This document shows, in pieces, positions 26,892 to 36,310 of a stretch of 64,000 bases of DNA. This stretch comes from Mariniphaga sediminis. GTDB taxonomy: Bacteria > Bacteroidota > Bacteroidia > Bacteroidales > Prolixibacteraceae. Numbering within the stretch: the stretch's first letter is position 1; each line of letters begins with the position of its first letter. The notes beneath the pieces were generated by a model. It did not search any database. It saw only the letters and a program-made list of their open reading frames with translations, and was not told the origin of the DNA. Made by a program: the position numbers and the translations under genes. The stretch lies in NCBI RefSeq assembly GCF_003573545.1, contig NZ_QWET01000005.1:1-64000 (forward strand), given 5' to 3'.

Positions 26892-28310
26892 TTATTCTGA
26901 GCTGTTAAAGTAACTGCTATTGTCCCAGCAATGGGTACATAATTTTTCCTTGGGCAGCCCAATGGCATTTACCAAATCGGGCAACGTTTGAAACTGGAGC
27001 GTTGTCAGGCCCAGGTTTTTCCGGATGCGTTCCACCATTGCTTTATACTCGTCTGTCTCCGGATTGGAATATTTTGCCATATCTACTTCACCCTTTCCCT
27101 CCAACTGGCTGATTGCTTTTCTGGTGGCCAGTTCAAGCGCCTGGCGTGAGCGCGAAAAATTGAGAAATTCACACGGATAGGTTAATGGCGGACAGGCAAT
27201 GCGCATATGCACTTCACTAATTCCCTCCTCGTGTAAATCACGTGTATTATCTTTCAATTGTGTGCCACGCACAATAGAATCATCAAGAAAAATACCCCGT
27301 TTCCCTTTTATAATTGCCGGGTTCGGGATCAATTTCATCTTCGCCACCAACTCACGGGTTGCCTGGTTTTGGGGCATAAAACTGCGCGGCCAGGTAGGTG
27401 TATATTTGGCATAAGGCCGCATATACGGAATTTTTCGCTCGTTGCTGTAACCAATGGCATGGCCAAGCCCTGAGTCGGGTATACCGGCCACAAAATCAGC
27501 CTCTACCTCATCTTTACGGGCCAGTGCAGCCCCACAACGGTAACGTACTTCGTCCACATTTATTCCCTCGTAATAGGAAGGAGGGTACCCATAATAAACC
27601 CAGAGGAACGAACAAACCTGCATTTGTCGGTTAGGTTTACGAATCTGTTCATATCCATCGGCTGTAATACGAACAATTTCTCCCGGCCCCAGATACTTCT
27701 CAATTTCATAATCGAGGTTTGGAAATGAATTGGTTTCGGAGGCAACGGCAAAACCATCCCCATTTTTACCAATAATTACCGGAGTTCTTCCCAACTTATC
27801 GCGAGCGGCAATCAGCATATTCTCTGTAAGAATTAAAAGAGAGCACGACCCCTTTATTTTATCGAAAACATTCTCAATTCCCGAAACAAAATCGTCTCCT
27901 TTAGCAATAAGCATGGCCACCAGTTCGGTAGGGTTTACGCTACCCTGGCTGGTTTCGGAAAACGTACGATGGCTTTTCAAAAATTCTTCCTCCAACTCAT
28001 CTGCATTTACTATCTTACTAACCGTAGAGATAGCAAATTTCCCTAAATGCGAATTTGTAACAAGGGGTTGTGCCTCGGTGTCACTGATGACTCCGATTCC
28101 GGAGTTACCGCTAAAATCTCTCAGGTCGTTTTCAAACTTGGTACGAAAATACCCGTCTTCCAGGCTGTGAATAGCCCTCTGAAAATTATCCTTCGGATTA
28201 AAAAAAGCCAACCCTGCACGCTTGGTGCCCAAATGCGAGTGATAATCGGTTCCGTAAAATACAGGGAAAACACAATCGGTTTTTGAAATAACGCCAAAAA
28301 ATCCGCTCAT
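26892..28310 (-). CDS. PurF-like amidophosphoribosyltransferase homologue lacking Cys nucleophile
   Basis: 472 residues. It has the PurF layout: an N-terminal Ntn glutaminase-like domain and a C-terminal phosphoribosyltransferase with an intact PRPP loop IFLDDSIVRGTQL (340-352). Four cysteines at about 233 (QVCSFLW), 380 (TYPCEF), 458 and 461 (CTHC) match the positions that hold the 4Fe-4S cluster in Bacillus-type PurF. However, the chain begins MSGFFGVI instead of MCGIxG, so the catalytic N-terminal cysteine is absent and position 2 is Ser. Bacteroidota carry such a divergent PurF family. It may use ammonia, act with another subunit or be regulatory. Not clearly in an operon. Confidence 0.87.
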   Translation of the reverse strand: MSGFFGVISKTDCVFPVFYGTDYHSHLGTKRAGLAFFNPKDNFQRAIHSLEDGYFRTKFENDLRDFSGNSGIGVISDTEAQPLVTNSHLGKFAISTVSKIVNADELEEEFLKSHRTFSETSQGSVNPTELVAMLIAKGDDFVSGIENVFDKIKGSCSLLILTENMLIAARDKLGRTPVIIGKNGDGFAVASETNSFPNLDYEIEKYLGPGEIVRITADGYEQIRKPNRQMQVCSFLWVYYGYPPSYYEGINVDEVRYRCGAALARKDEVEADFVAGIPDSGLGHAIGYSNERKIPYMRPYAKYTPTWPRSFMPQNQATRELVAKMKLIPNPAIIKGKRGIFLDDSIVRGTQLKDNTRDLHEEGISEVHMRIACPPLTYPCEFLNFSRSRQALELATRKAISQLEGKGEVDMAKYSNPETDEYKAMVERIRKNLGLTTLQFQTLPDLVNAIGLPKEKLCTHCWDNSSYFNSSE

Positions 28311-28478
28311 TTGTTTTTGATTTTTCGTTTAATTCAGGTTCGCAAAATATGACAATTTTCAACGAACCAGCAACTGAAATACTATTTCTTTTTTAACAAT
28401 CTGCAAACAACAAAAATGTCCTATGGGTGATTTTATATGTGAATGTGCCGGCACCTGGCCGACCTATCTCCCATCATT

Positions 28479-29021
28479 TTATTTGACAAGCCTGGAAATA
28501 GCTTTAAACTCCGGTGCCGCTGCAGAACGGGTCAGTTCAAATAATATCGATTCAACCGAAGTCATTAAAATCCCTTCAAACCTGAACCGCTCTTTGGCCA
28601 GTTCAATATTCTCCGGGTTGCGGGATGAAACGCAATCCATCACCACTACCGGATTCAGTCCGGCTTCCTTCAAATCCACAGCAGTTTGCAACACACACAC
28701 GTGGGATTCAATACCACACAAGATGATATTTTTAGCATTCAGTTCTTTCAGCTTTTCGATTACTGAAGACTCATCGCAACAGCTAAAATCTTTTTTTTCA
28801 CTGTATTGAAATGCCGGCAAAATTGATTTGATTTCGTCTATCGTTTCTCCCAGGCCTTTGGTGTATTGCTGGGTAACAACAAGAGGCAAACCCAGCTCAT
28901 TCAACCCCTGAATAAGTATCTGACAATTTTGTAAAAACTTTTCTTTTCTCCACATAACCGGAAATAATCTTTCCTGTATGTCAATGATAAGTCCTGCAGT
29001 ATTTTCTTTTGTGATGCGCAT
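28479..29021 (-). CDS. isochorismatase-family cysteine hydrolase
   Basis: 180 residues. GLIIDIQERLFPVM (11-24, catalytic Asp), a lysine in the middle (SEKKDFSCC), and NIILCGIESHVCVLQTA with the nucleophile cysteine (about 108) and the preceding cis-peptide region define the isochorismatase/YcaC fold. DCVSSRNPENIELA follows as usual. Cytoplasmic. Substrate unknown; family members hydrolyse amides or isochorismate. It precedes the SIS isomerase gene on the same strand with a 65-base gap, so the two may be co-transcribed from the promoter near 29,732. Confidence 0.88.
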   Translation of the reverse strand: MRITKENTAGLIIDIQERLFPVMWRKEKFLQNCQILIQGLNELGLPLVVTQQYTKGLGETIDEIKSILPAFQYSEKKDFSCCDESSVIEKLKELNAKNIILCGIESHVCVLQTAVDLKEAGLNPVVVMDCVSSRNPENIELAKERFRFEGILMTSVESILFELTRSAAAPEFKAISRLVK

Positions 29022-29086
29022 AATAAATATTTACGTTCAAAATTTGTTTTAATCAGCGGGCATTTCCCCGCAAAAATGGGAGTACA

Positions 29087-29713
29087 TTATTTCCCTGATA
29101 ATGGGAGCCCGTTCCCTGCCTGTAAACGTGATTTATCTCCCAAATAACCTCCGTGATGACGTTTGGCATAATCGCCGCTGGTAAATCCGATTTTTGACAT
29201 CAACGCTACTACCAGCGCATCGCCAATTACGGTCATTACCGTAGTAGAAGTAGTCGGAGTAAGCCCCAGCGGACACACTTCTTCCGGGTTGCCGGTAGAA
29301 ATAAAAACATCGGCACTTTTTGCCAGTACACTTTCCGGGTTGCCGGAAATAACTACCAGTGGCAATCCGGGATAAAGATTTTCAGCCAAATCAACCAACT
29401 CCACTATTTCACGGGTTTTGCCCGAGTTGGAAATCAGTAAAAGCACATCGTTTTGCTGAACCACCCCCAAATCGCCGTGCTGCGAATCACTGGGGTGTAA
29501 AAATACTGCCGGGGTACCGGTCGAACTAAATGTAGTGGCAATATTCAGGGCGATCTGGCCGGCCTTCCCCATTCCGCTGGCCACCAACTTCCCGTTTCGC
29601 CCGTGAACCTGCTTATGAATAAGGTCAACAGCCTTTGAAAACGCCTCGGTTACAGGTATTTTTTTTATGGCCTCTGCCTCCTGGGCAATGACACTTTGGA
29701 TCAATTCTTCCAT
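29087..29713 (-). CDS. KpsF/GutQ-type SIS-domain sugar-phosphate isomerase
   Basis: 208 residues consisting only of the SIS domain: SGMGKAGQIALNIATTFSST (about 47-66), FLHPSDSQHGDLGVV, LISNSGKTREIVELV and GLTPTTSTTVMTVIGDALVV with the KRHHGGYLG end. These are the features of D-arabinose-5-phosphate isomerase, which feeds Kdo synthesis for lipopolysaccharide. The CBS pair of the long KdsD form is absent, as in the short Bacteroidota type. The cofactor-like His in DSQHGDLG is present. A perfect promoter lies directly upstream. Function is family-based. Confidence 0.88.
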   Translation of the reverse strand: MEELIQSVIAQEAEAIKKIPVTEAFSKAVDLIHKQVHGRNGKLVASGMGKAGQIALNIATTFSSTGTPAVFLHPSDSQHGDLGVVQQNDVLLLISNSGKTREIVELVDLAENLYPGLPLVVISGNPESVLAKSADVFISTGNPEEVCPLGLTPTTSTTVMTVIGDALVVALMSKIGFTSGDYAKRHHGGYLGDKSRLQAGNGLPLSGK

Positions 29714-29731
29714 CTGCTATAAAATTTGACG

Positions 29732-29762
29732 CAAATCTAACGGAAAAAAATGAGTCTCCAAC
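29732..29762 (-). promoter_or_regulatory. promoter of the SIS isomerase gene
   Basis: On the minus strand GTTG (29759-29762), 19 bases, then TAGATTTG (29732-29739), a perfect -7 box. The start codon is about 18 bases beyond it, so the leader is very short. Confidence 0.6.
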
Positions 29763-29891
29763 CGAATGTGTCCTCTATACTTTCCACTCTCTTACACTCT
29801 TTGGAAAATAAAATCCATTTCTGACGGAAGTGCATTACCGCATATCAAAAAAAAGGCACATATTGATAGTTCTCGATTATTAAATATTTGG

Positions 29892-29899
29892 TACTTTTG
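29892..29899 (+). promoter_or_regulatory. -7 box of sucCD
   Basis: TACTTTTG, a perfect TAnnTTTG, 38 bases upstream of the sucC start codon; the -33 element is weak. Confidence 0.5.
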
Positions 29900-29937
29900 C
29901 CCATTATTTATCACTTCAGAACATCTAAATAATTGAA

Positions 29938-31071
29938 ATGAAGATTCATGAATATCAAGCCCGAAATTTATTCAGGAAGTACGGGATTCCTGTCCCGGAT
30001 GGAGTTGTTTGCCATTCGGTAGAAGAGGTTGAAAAAAATGTACCCAACGATGAAAAGTTAAGAGTAGTAAAGGCCCAGGTACATGTTGGGGGACGAGGAA
30101 AAGCCGGAGGTGTAAAACTGGCGAAAACAAAGGCCGAAGCCGTAGAGAAGGCAGGTCAAATCCTTGGAATGGACATTAAGGGTCTTACCGTGGAAAAAGT
30201 ATTAGTGGCCGATGCCGTTGATATTGAAAAAGAGTTTTATGTAGGATTAATCAACGATCGCAACACCAAGTCAATAACACTGATGGCCAGCGCTGAAGGC
30301 GGTGTGGAGATTGAAGAGGTTGCCCGCGTATCGCCCGAAAAAATCATTAAAATGAGCATCGATCCGGTTATGGGATTGATGGACTGGCAGGCCCGCGAAG
30401 TTGCCCTGCAACTATTTGATGATCCGAAACAGATGCGCAAGGCCGCAGCCATTTTTGTAAAGCTGTACCAATTGTATAAGGAAACGGATTCTTCGCTGGC
30501 AGAAATCAATCCGCTGGTATTGACACCCGACAAACAGGTACTCGCCATCGATGGGAAAATGAACTTCGACGACAATGCCCTGTATCGTCAATCGGAAATA
30601 CTTTCCATGCGTGAAGCAACCGAAGACGAGCAGAAAGAGATTGCCGCCAATGAAAAGGGACTCTCCTACATAAAACTGGACGGCAACATCGGCTGTATGG
30701 TAAATGGAGCCGGACTCGCCATGGCGACAATGGACATGATTAAACTGTATGGCGGTGAACCGGCCAACTTTCTTGATATTGGCGGGTCATCCAACCCACA
30801 AAAGGTGGTGGACGCCATGAACATTCTACTGAGCGACAGCAACGTAAAGGCTGTAATGATCAACATCTTTGGTGGAATTACCCGCTGTGACGATGTGGCA
30901 CGTGGCCTGGTAGCTGCTCTGAAAAATATCGAGACTGAAATTCCGATTGTTGTCCGGCTTTCAGGGACAAATGCCAAGGAAGGACTTGAAATTATCAGGG
31001 AATACGGACTACCTAATGTTTCAACCATGAAAGAGGCGGCACAAAAAGCCATCGAATTAAGTCAAAAATAG
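29938..31071 (+). CDS. sucC: succinyl-CoA synthetase beta subunit (ADP/GDP-forming)
   Basis: 377 residues. The start KIHEYQARNLFRKYGIPVPDG and VKAQVHVGGRGKAGGVKLA (about 44-62) form the ATP-grasp domain; EINPLVL and IDGKMNFDDNALYR follow, and the CoA-ligase domain carries NGAGLAMATMDMIK and FLDIGGSSNPQKV, with NIFGGITRCDDVARG at the interface to the alpha subunit. It acts in the TCA cycle, interconverting succinyl-CoA and succinate with ATP formation, as a complex with SucD encoded 31 bases downstream. Confidence 0.97.
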   Translation: MKIHEYQARNLFRKYGIPVPDGVVCHSVEEVEKNVPNDEKLRVVKAQVHVGGRGKAGGVKLAKTKAEAVEKAGQILGMDIKGLTVEKVLVADAVDIEKEFYVGLINDRNTKSITLMASAEGGVEIEEVARVSPEKIIKMSIDPVMGLMDWQAREVALQLFDDPKQMRKAAAIFVKLYQLYKETDSSLAEINPLVLTPDKQVLAIDGKMNFDDNALYRQSEILSMREATEDEQKEIAANEKGLSYIKLDGNIGCMVNGAGLAMATMDMIKLYGGEPANFLDIGGSSNPQKVVDAMNILLSDSNVKAVMINIFGGITRCDDVARGLVAALKNIETEIPIVVRLSGTNAKEGLEIIREYGLPNVSTMKEAAQKAIELSQK

Positions 31072-31102
31072 TTCGGAGTTCAAAGTTTAAAGTGATTTAG
31101 GA

Positions 31103-31975
31103 ATGAGCATATTAATAAATAAAGAAACCAAAGTTTTAGTTCAGGGAATTACGGGGCGCGACGGAGCGTTTCACACTTCTAAAATGAATGATTACGGAAC
31201 CAACATCGTAGGAGGAATCTCTCCCGGAAAAGGAGGAAGCGATGTAGGCGGAATCCCTGTATTTGATACAGTGCAAGAAGCTGTTGATGCTACCGGCGCC
31301 AATGCATCGGTAATTTTTGTACCGGCCCCTTTTGCTGGCGACGCTATCCTGGAAGCCAGCTACGCTGGTGTAGAACTGGTTGTTTGTATTACAGAAGGTG
31401 TCCCGGTTCAGGATATGATGAGAGCCATGCCGGTGCTGAAACAGAACGGAACCAAACTGATTGGAGCCAACTGCCCCGGGCTGATTACCCCGGACGAATG
31501 CCTGATTGGAATTTTACCCGGTAAAATATTCAAAAAAGGAAATACCGGACTTATCTCACGGTCGGGAACCCTGACCTACGAAGTGGTGAACATGCTTACC
31601 ACAAGCGGGCTTGGACAATCGACATGCGTGGGTATCGGCGGCGACCCGGTTGCAGGACTTTACTTCATCGACCTGCTGGAAATGTATGAAAACGATCCGG
31701 AAACGGATGCAGTTGTACTCATTGGTGAAATTGGTGGCGACGCTGAAGAACAGGCAGCACAATATATCAAAGAAAAAATGACCAAGCCGGTGGTGGCCTT
31801 CATCGCAGGACAATCGGCCCCTCCCGGAAAAAGGATGGGACATGCCGGCGCGATTATTTCCAGCGGTTCAGGAACTGCTGAAGAAAAAATCAAGGCATTT
31901 AACGAAGCCGGAGTACTGGTAGCCAAAGAGCCCGGAGAGATACCCGGGTTAGTAAAAGAAAAGCTCGGAATTTAA
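31103..31975 (+). CDS. sucD: succinyl-CoA synthetase alpha subunit
   Basis: 290 residues. [16 protein letters not shown] binds Co[25 protein letters not shown] and GIGGDPVAG follow; the phosphorylated histidine lies in [18 protein letters not shown] (about 238-255). It is cytoplasmic and forms the CoA-binding and phosphohistidine-carrying half of the enzyme with SucC. It ends just before a strong terminator, so sucCD is a two-gene operon. Confidence 0.97.
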   Translation: MSILINKETKVLVQGITGRDGAFHTSKMNDYGTNIVGGISPGKGGSDVGGIPVFDTVQEAVDATGANASVIFVPAPFAGDAILEASYAGVELVVCITEGVPVQDMMRAMPVLKQNGTKLIGANCPGLITPDECLIGILPGKIFKKGNTGLISRSGTLTYEVVNMLTTSGLGQSTCVGIGGDPVAGLYFIDLLEMYENDPETDAVVLIGEIGGDAEEQAAQYIKEKMTKPVVAFIAGQSAPPGKRMGHAGAIISSGSGTAEEKIKAFNEAGVLVAKEPGEIPGLVKEKLGI

Positions 31976-31982
31976 AAAACAT

Positions 31983-32017
31983 AAAAACCGGTCACTATCA
32001 GCTGACCGGTTTTTTTT
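31983..32017 (+). terminator. intrinsic terminator of sucCD
   Basis: AAAAACCGGTCA (31983-31994) and TGACCGGTTTTT (32003-32014) form a perfect 12-bp stem with an eight-base loop running into a T tract. It lies 8 bases after the sucD stop codon. Confidence 0.92.
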
Positions 32018-32198
32018 CATGTATCATTTGGGTACTCAAGGTTTCATCGCCTTTTATTTTCTCCTCCGGCAAACTGCCTTCCCATTCACTTTTGAAATTT
32101 CCTCATTTCCCATTGGGAGTATTACCGCTTTACGCAACCTGATATTTTCAGCCATTTATTATTCTTTACTTTCGAAAAAAATTATGATAACTGATTTT

Positions 32199-33449
32199 TT
32201 AATTTTCCTCCCAGTAAGCTATTTCAGACTCATTTTCCGGAGGAACCGTTAGTATTCTATCGTCAGGAGAAAGGCCATCTTCAATCACCACCTCTTCTTC
32301 ATTCTCCAGGCCAGGTGTTACTATTTTTTTTCTAATCTGACCAGCCTCCATTAAGTAAACATACGAATCTCCATTATTTTTAAAGAGGCAGGATCTCGGA
32401 ATTTTTACCACATCAGGAAGATGTTTCAAAACAATTTTATTGTTGGAAGTCATGGCCGGTTTTATTTTCTCCCCATGCACATCCAGGTCAATCATAATTT
32501 TAAAAACCTTCATATCAAAACCCTGCAAATCCTGTCCTACATTTGAAATGCTCGAGACTACGCCCTTAAACGTTTCCCCGGGCAGGGCGTCAATTGTAAC
32601 TTCCACACTGTCGTGCAAATCTACTTTGGTAATGTCAATTTCCTGTACGTATGCCTCAGAAACCGGTTGTGACATGTCAGGAAGAGTAGCAATGGTCGGC
32701 ATCCAGATGTTGACATCGTCGCCAACACGGAGCTTCTTTCCATTCCACATTTTGGCATACATAACCATTCCGTTTTTGGGCGTAGTTACCCGGGTAGCAG
32801 CAATAGCCCTTTTGTAAAGAGAATCTCTTTTATGATTATAGGAGTAGCGATCTTCAATCCGCCCGGTTTTCATTTTTAATTCCAGTCTTTTCAACTCGTA
32901 ATCACGCTGTTTTTTCTCCATGTCCCGGATGGTTTTATCGTATTCCATCTGCTTTTTGCGCTGGTATGCAGGCGATTCGTACTTAGACTGCTCCAGTTCC
33001 AGCTTCTTATATTCCAGGTCATAAACAAATTCTCCCAACTCTTCCCTCAGCTTGGTTAGCTGGATGGAAGAGTCAATTTTGGCATCATTCAATTCAGCCC
33101 TGCGTTTTTCAAGGTCTTCCCTGTTATTTTGCATTAGCTGCGTGACTTCTGCTCCATCGAGCGTAGCGACCCAATCGCCTCCTTTTACCAGCGTCCCCTC
33201 TTCTACCATATCTTTAATTGTCAGTTGATAGATGCGTAGATCCCTGCGCTTCAACTCGTCGGGAAGACTAATAACAATGGCATCCTTTCCCTGCACCTCG
33301 CCTTTCACTTCAAGAGAAAGTTCAAAACTCCCTCTTGAAACTGTATGTAATCTTTCATCAGGGCCGGAAGAAAGGGCCAGCCCAATAGCCGTTGCAACCA
33401 CTGCTACAAGAACGAGAATCCATATAAGTTGTCTTCTTTTTATGGCCAT
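32199..33449 (-). CDS. HlyD/MacA-type periplasmic adaptor (second of the operon)
   Basis: 416 residues. A single N-terminal membrane helix (LIWILVLVAVVATAIGLAL) leads into a beta-barrel/lipoyl domain (GTLVKGGDWVATLDGAEV), a long alpha-hairpin coiled coil (about 120-215, rich in Glu/Lys/Arg), a second lipoyl half (ATRVTTPKNGMVMYA) and a membrane-proximal domain (VYLMEAGQIRKKIVTPGLENEEEVVIEDGL). It bridges an inner-membrane pump and TolC. It is last in a four-gene operon and is a paralogue of the first adaptor (36307-37689), sharing order and motifs such as MWNGKKLRVGDDV vs REKIKVGSTV. Confidence 0.88.
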   Translation of the reverse strand: MAIKRRQLIWILVLVAVVATAIGLALSSGPDERLHTVSRGSFELSLEVKGEVQGKDAIVISLPDELKRRDLRIYQLTIKDMVEEGTLVKGGDWVATLDGAEVTQLMQNNREDLEKRRAELNDAKIDSSIQLTKLREELGEFVYDLEYKKLELEQSKYESPAYQRKKQMEYDKTIRDMEKKQRDYELKRLELKMKTGRIEDRYSYNHKRDSLYKRAIAATRVTTPKNGMVMYAKMWNGKKLRVGDDVNIWMPTIATLPDMSQPVSEAYVQEIDITKVDLHDSVEVTIDALPGETFKGVVSSISNVGQDLQGFDMKVFKIMIDLDVHGEKIKPAMTSNNKIVLKHLPDVVKIPRSCLFKNNGDSYVYLMEAGQIRKKIVTPGLENEEEVVIEDGLSPDDRILTVPPENESEIAYWEEN

Positions 33450-33459
33450 AACTGACTTT

Positions 33460-34944
33460 TTAATAATCGTTTACAATCCGATCAAAATCCTCCGAAAGCG
33501 ACACATTATTTTCAAAATCATGAAGTGTCAGCCTTCTGATTGTGAAATAATAGTCCCAGAACGATCGTAATGCCCGAATGTAAGCCCGCCGTGCCTGATC
33601 CTGGTCGTTTCTTGCTAGGTTGAGCTTGGTTACATCCACTTTACCAATCAAAAAACGCTGCTGTGTAACGTTGTATCCAAGCTGAGCAATGGTATCGGCC
33701 TTGGCGGCATTTCTCACCTGGTTGCCCTGCAGGTTAAACTCCATGACATTCATAATCACATTTTGCTCAAAATCCATCTTCTCCTGGTTTACACTGATAC
33801 GGACCACTTCCCGGTTAGACTTTGCCATGGCCAATTTTCCCTTGCGTCTTCCCCAGTCGAGAATGGGAATATCAACCCCCACCCGCAATCTTTGTCTGTC
33901 AAGAGGATTTTGATAAACCTTATTGAAATCGTTGGCATTCTGGTTTAGTCCATAAAGAGCGAATAAATCCCCGCTTACCCCGTTTTCACTTTTGGCCTGG
34001 TTCACTTTCCGGTCTTCTTCAAGAAGCCTGCGTTGCTGATTCAGCATTTCCGGATTGTTGACAAGTGCCATATCAACAGCCTCTCCTACTTTTACCTTTA
34101 AGTCAGGTAAGTCATTGGGAACAATACATTCAATCTTGGTTTCTTTGCTGAATCCTAAAAAGGAGTTCAGCTCGGCCAACGCCCGTTCCAGCGCAAGAGA
34201 AGACTGGGTTAGGGCAAGCGTCGAATTCATAAAGTTCAGTTCCAGATTGAGCAATTCGTCTTGCGTTACAGTGCCAACCTGGTAGCGGCCTTTCCCAATT
34301 TTAAACAACGTATCGGCATTAGCCAGGTTGGTTTCTGCAATTTTTACTTCTATCTCGGCATCTACCAGGTCGAAAAAAAGACGTGAAGCCTTAATGGCCA
34401 GCTCTTCTCTCGACTGGATAAAATTCTTTTTAGCCTCTTCAAATTTCAGCGGCTCTATCTTGGCGGTCCATTTCAGGCTGTTGTAACCTGTTAACGACTG
34501 TATATACCCTATACTGAAAGGAGTGGAAGACCAGGACGAAATTTTATCCGCCCCCAATTTTTGTGTCATGTTCAGTTCCGAACGGGCAAAAATCTGGCCG
34601 CCCGTTAACCCTACGTTTTGGTTTAGTAATAATGTCGCCGCCGAGCTCAGGTCTTCACGCGATTTATATTCATCGCGGTTTTCATCGTAATTATATACCT
34701 TTTGCATGGAGCGGTTGTAATCAAAAGGAGAAGCCTCCAGCGTCAAACTCGGCAGCCGATCAGCCTTAAAATACCGAAACTCCCAATAGCTGGACAAGTA
34801 CATATTTTCATTCCGGAAAGCGTCGAGTGACTGGACAGAAGCCAAATCAATCACTTTCTGAAGGCTAAGATATTTTTTCTCCTGACCGGTGACGGAAGAG
34901 AAAAACAAACTGAAAATAAATGCTGTAAGTATTATTCGTATCAT
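33460..34944 (-). CDS. TolC-family outer-membrane efflux protein
   Basis: 494 residues from the ATG at 34942-34944, which begins the signal peptide (IRIILTAFIFSLFFSSVTG); the longer frame would run back into the permease gene. The body is made of two repeats of long alpha-helices with heptads (AELNSFLGFSKETKIE, LLEEDRKVNQAKSENG, ... LDWGRRKGKLAMAKSN), typical of the outer-membrane efflux protein fold, and RFLIGKVDVTKLNLARNDQ near the end. It forms the trimeric exit duct of the tripartite pump. The neighbouring permease and adaptors are on the same strand. Confidence 0.9.
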   Translation of the reverse strand: MIRIILTAFIFSLFFSSVTGQEKKYLSLQKVIDLASVQSLDAFRNENMYLSSYWEFRYFKADRLPSLTLEASPFDYNRSMQKVYNYDENRDEYKSREDLSSAATLLLNQNVGLTGGQIFARSELNMTQKLGADKISSWSSTPFSIGYIQSLTGYNSLKWTAKIEPLKFEEAKKNFIQSREELAIKASRLFFDLVDAEIEVKIAETNLANADTLFKIGKGRYQVGTVTQDELLNLELNFMNSTLALTQSSLALERALAELNSFLGFSKETKIECIVPNDLPDLKVKVGEAVDMALVNNPEMLNQQRRLLEEDRKVNQAKSENGVSGDLFALYGLNQNANDFNKVYQNPLDRQRLRVGVDIPILDWGRRKGKLAMAKSNREVVRISVNQEKMDFEQNVIMNVMEFNLQGNQVRNAAKADTIAQLGYNVTQQRFLIGKVDVTKLNLARNDQDQARRAYIRALRSFWDYYFTIRRLTLHDFENNVSLSEDFDRIVNDY

Positions 34945-34960
34945 TTTTGATGAGGTTAAA

Positions 34961-36310
34961 TTAATAACGCAAAGAATTGACAGGATCCTGCTCTGAAGCT
35001 TTTTTTGCGGGAAGATAACCAAAGGTAACTCCAACAATTACTGATACTCCGAACGAAATTACCACCGAAAAAGCAGAAATAATCGTTTGAATATCAAAAA
35101 TCACCGTAATGATTTTGGAAAGCGCCACTCCCAGTATAATACCGATAATACCACCGGTGACGCTAATGATAGTCGATTCAGACAAAAACTGTACAATAAT
35201 ATCAGTCCGTGAGGCGCCGATGGCCTGCCTCACCCCTATCTCTCGGATACGTTCCATTACCGAAGCAAGCATAATATTCATAATCCCGATACCGCCTACA
35301 AGAAGGGAAATGCCGGCAATAACACCCAGTACAATATTGAAAATATTTTTGGTTCGTTGTTGCTGTTTCAGCAAAAGTTCGGGAATGGTTACCTCAAAAT
35401 CGTAGAGGTCATTGTGCCGGCGCAACAACATCCGCCGGATGATTTCAGCGGTGGCCGCCAGATCTTCGGTTTCAGTGACCTGAACAATTATCTTGTCGAG
35501 CTGATTCAGGTTTTCATCTTTATTACTTCCATTGGATCCTCTCGCAGCAGCAGCCTCCTCAACTTCGTCGGCCCGGACAAGCGCCCTGTTTTTGAACCGC
35601 ATGATGAGCGTTTTTGCCGGCACAAAAATTTTATTATCGGTGCTGCTTATCCCCAACTCATCGGAAGCCGACGCAGTAAAGTCACGACGCTCCACTACCC
35701 CGACAACCTGGAGCCAAACCTCTCCACATTTAATGTATTTTCCGACCGGATCTTCCTGGTTAAAGAAAACATTTTTAATGTTGTCTCCAATAACACAAAC
35801 AGGGAAAGCCTTCTCTATCTGCTCATCAGTAAACTCTTTGCCACCCTGAAGGGCAATATTAAAAAGATGAAAGTAATTATTGGTAATGCCCTCCAGCTCT
35901 ACCGGTTTACTTTTCCCATCGAGAATTGCCGAATAGTTAAAGGAAATAACCGGGCTCACTTTCTCCACAGTGGGAATAATTTCTTCAATGGCAGTGGCAT
36001 CAAGCAGAGTTAGCCCTTTGGAAAACTTTTTGGTACTGATTTGGACTCCCCCCTCCGTGTCGTCATTTGCCCCCTCATTTTCATCCACTGAATGAATTAC
36101 GGGAGAAATGACAATGTTATTCACCCCAACCATCTTAATCTGATCGAGAATTTCCTGCTGCGCTCCGTTGCCAATAGCCAGCATACTGATTACCGCAGCC
36201 ACACCGAAGATGATCCCAAGAGCCGTTAAGAAAGACTTTACCTTGTTGGCAAAAATAGCTTCGACTCCCGTGACAATATCGTGTCCGTAACGTTGAATTA
36301 ATGCCCTCAT
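34961..36310 (-). CDS. MacB-type ABC transporter permease (FtsX domain), no ATPase domain
   Basis: 449 residues. An N-terminal membrane helix after NKVKSFLTALGIIFGVAAVISM, a large periplasmic MacB core (about 60-310), and three C-terminal helices of the FtsX domain (NIVLGVIAGISLLVGGIGIM with ERIREIGVRQAIGA between helices, then VTGGIIGIILGVAL and VSFGVSVIVGVTFGYLPA). The ATP-binding domain that is fused in MacB is absent, and no separate ATPase gene is in this operon. Start overlaps the stop of the upstream adaptor by four bases, so they are translationally coupled. Exports an unknown substrate (antibiotic, lipid or peptide). Confidence 0.9.
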   Translation of the reverse strand: MRALIQRYGHDIVTGVEAIFANKVKSFLTALGIIFGVAAVISMLAIGNGAQQEILDQIKMVGVNNIVISPVIHSVDENEGANDDTEGGVQISTKKFSKGLTLLDATAIEEIIPTVEKVSPVISFNYSAILDGKSKPVELEGITNNYFHLFNIALQGGKEFTDEQIEKAFPVCVIGDNIKNVFFNQEDPVGKYIKCGEVWLQVVGVVERRDFTASASDELGISSTDNKIFVPAKTLIMRFKNRALVRADEVEEAAAARGSNGSNKDENLNQLDKIIVQVTETEDLAATAEIIRRMLLRRHNDLYDFEVTIPELLLKQQQRTKNIFNIVLGVIAGISLLVGGIGIMNIMLASVMERIREIGVRQAIGASRTDIIVQFLSESTIISVTGGIIGIILGVALSKIITVIFDIQTIISAFSVVISFGVSVIVGVTFGYLPAKKASEQDPVNSLRY

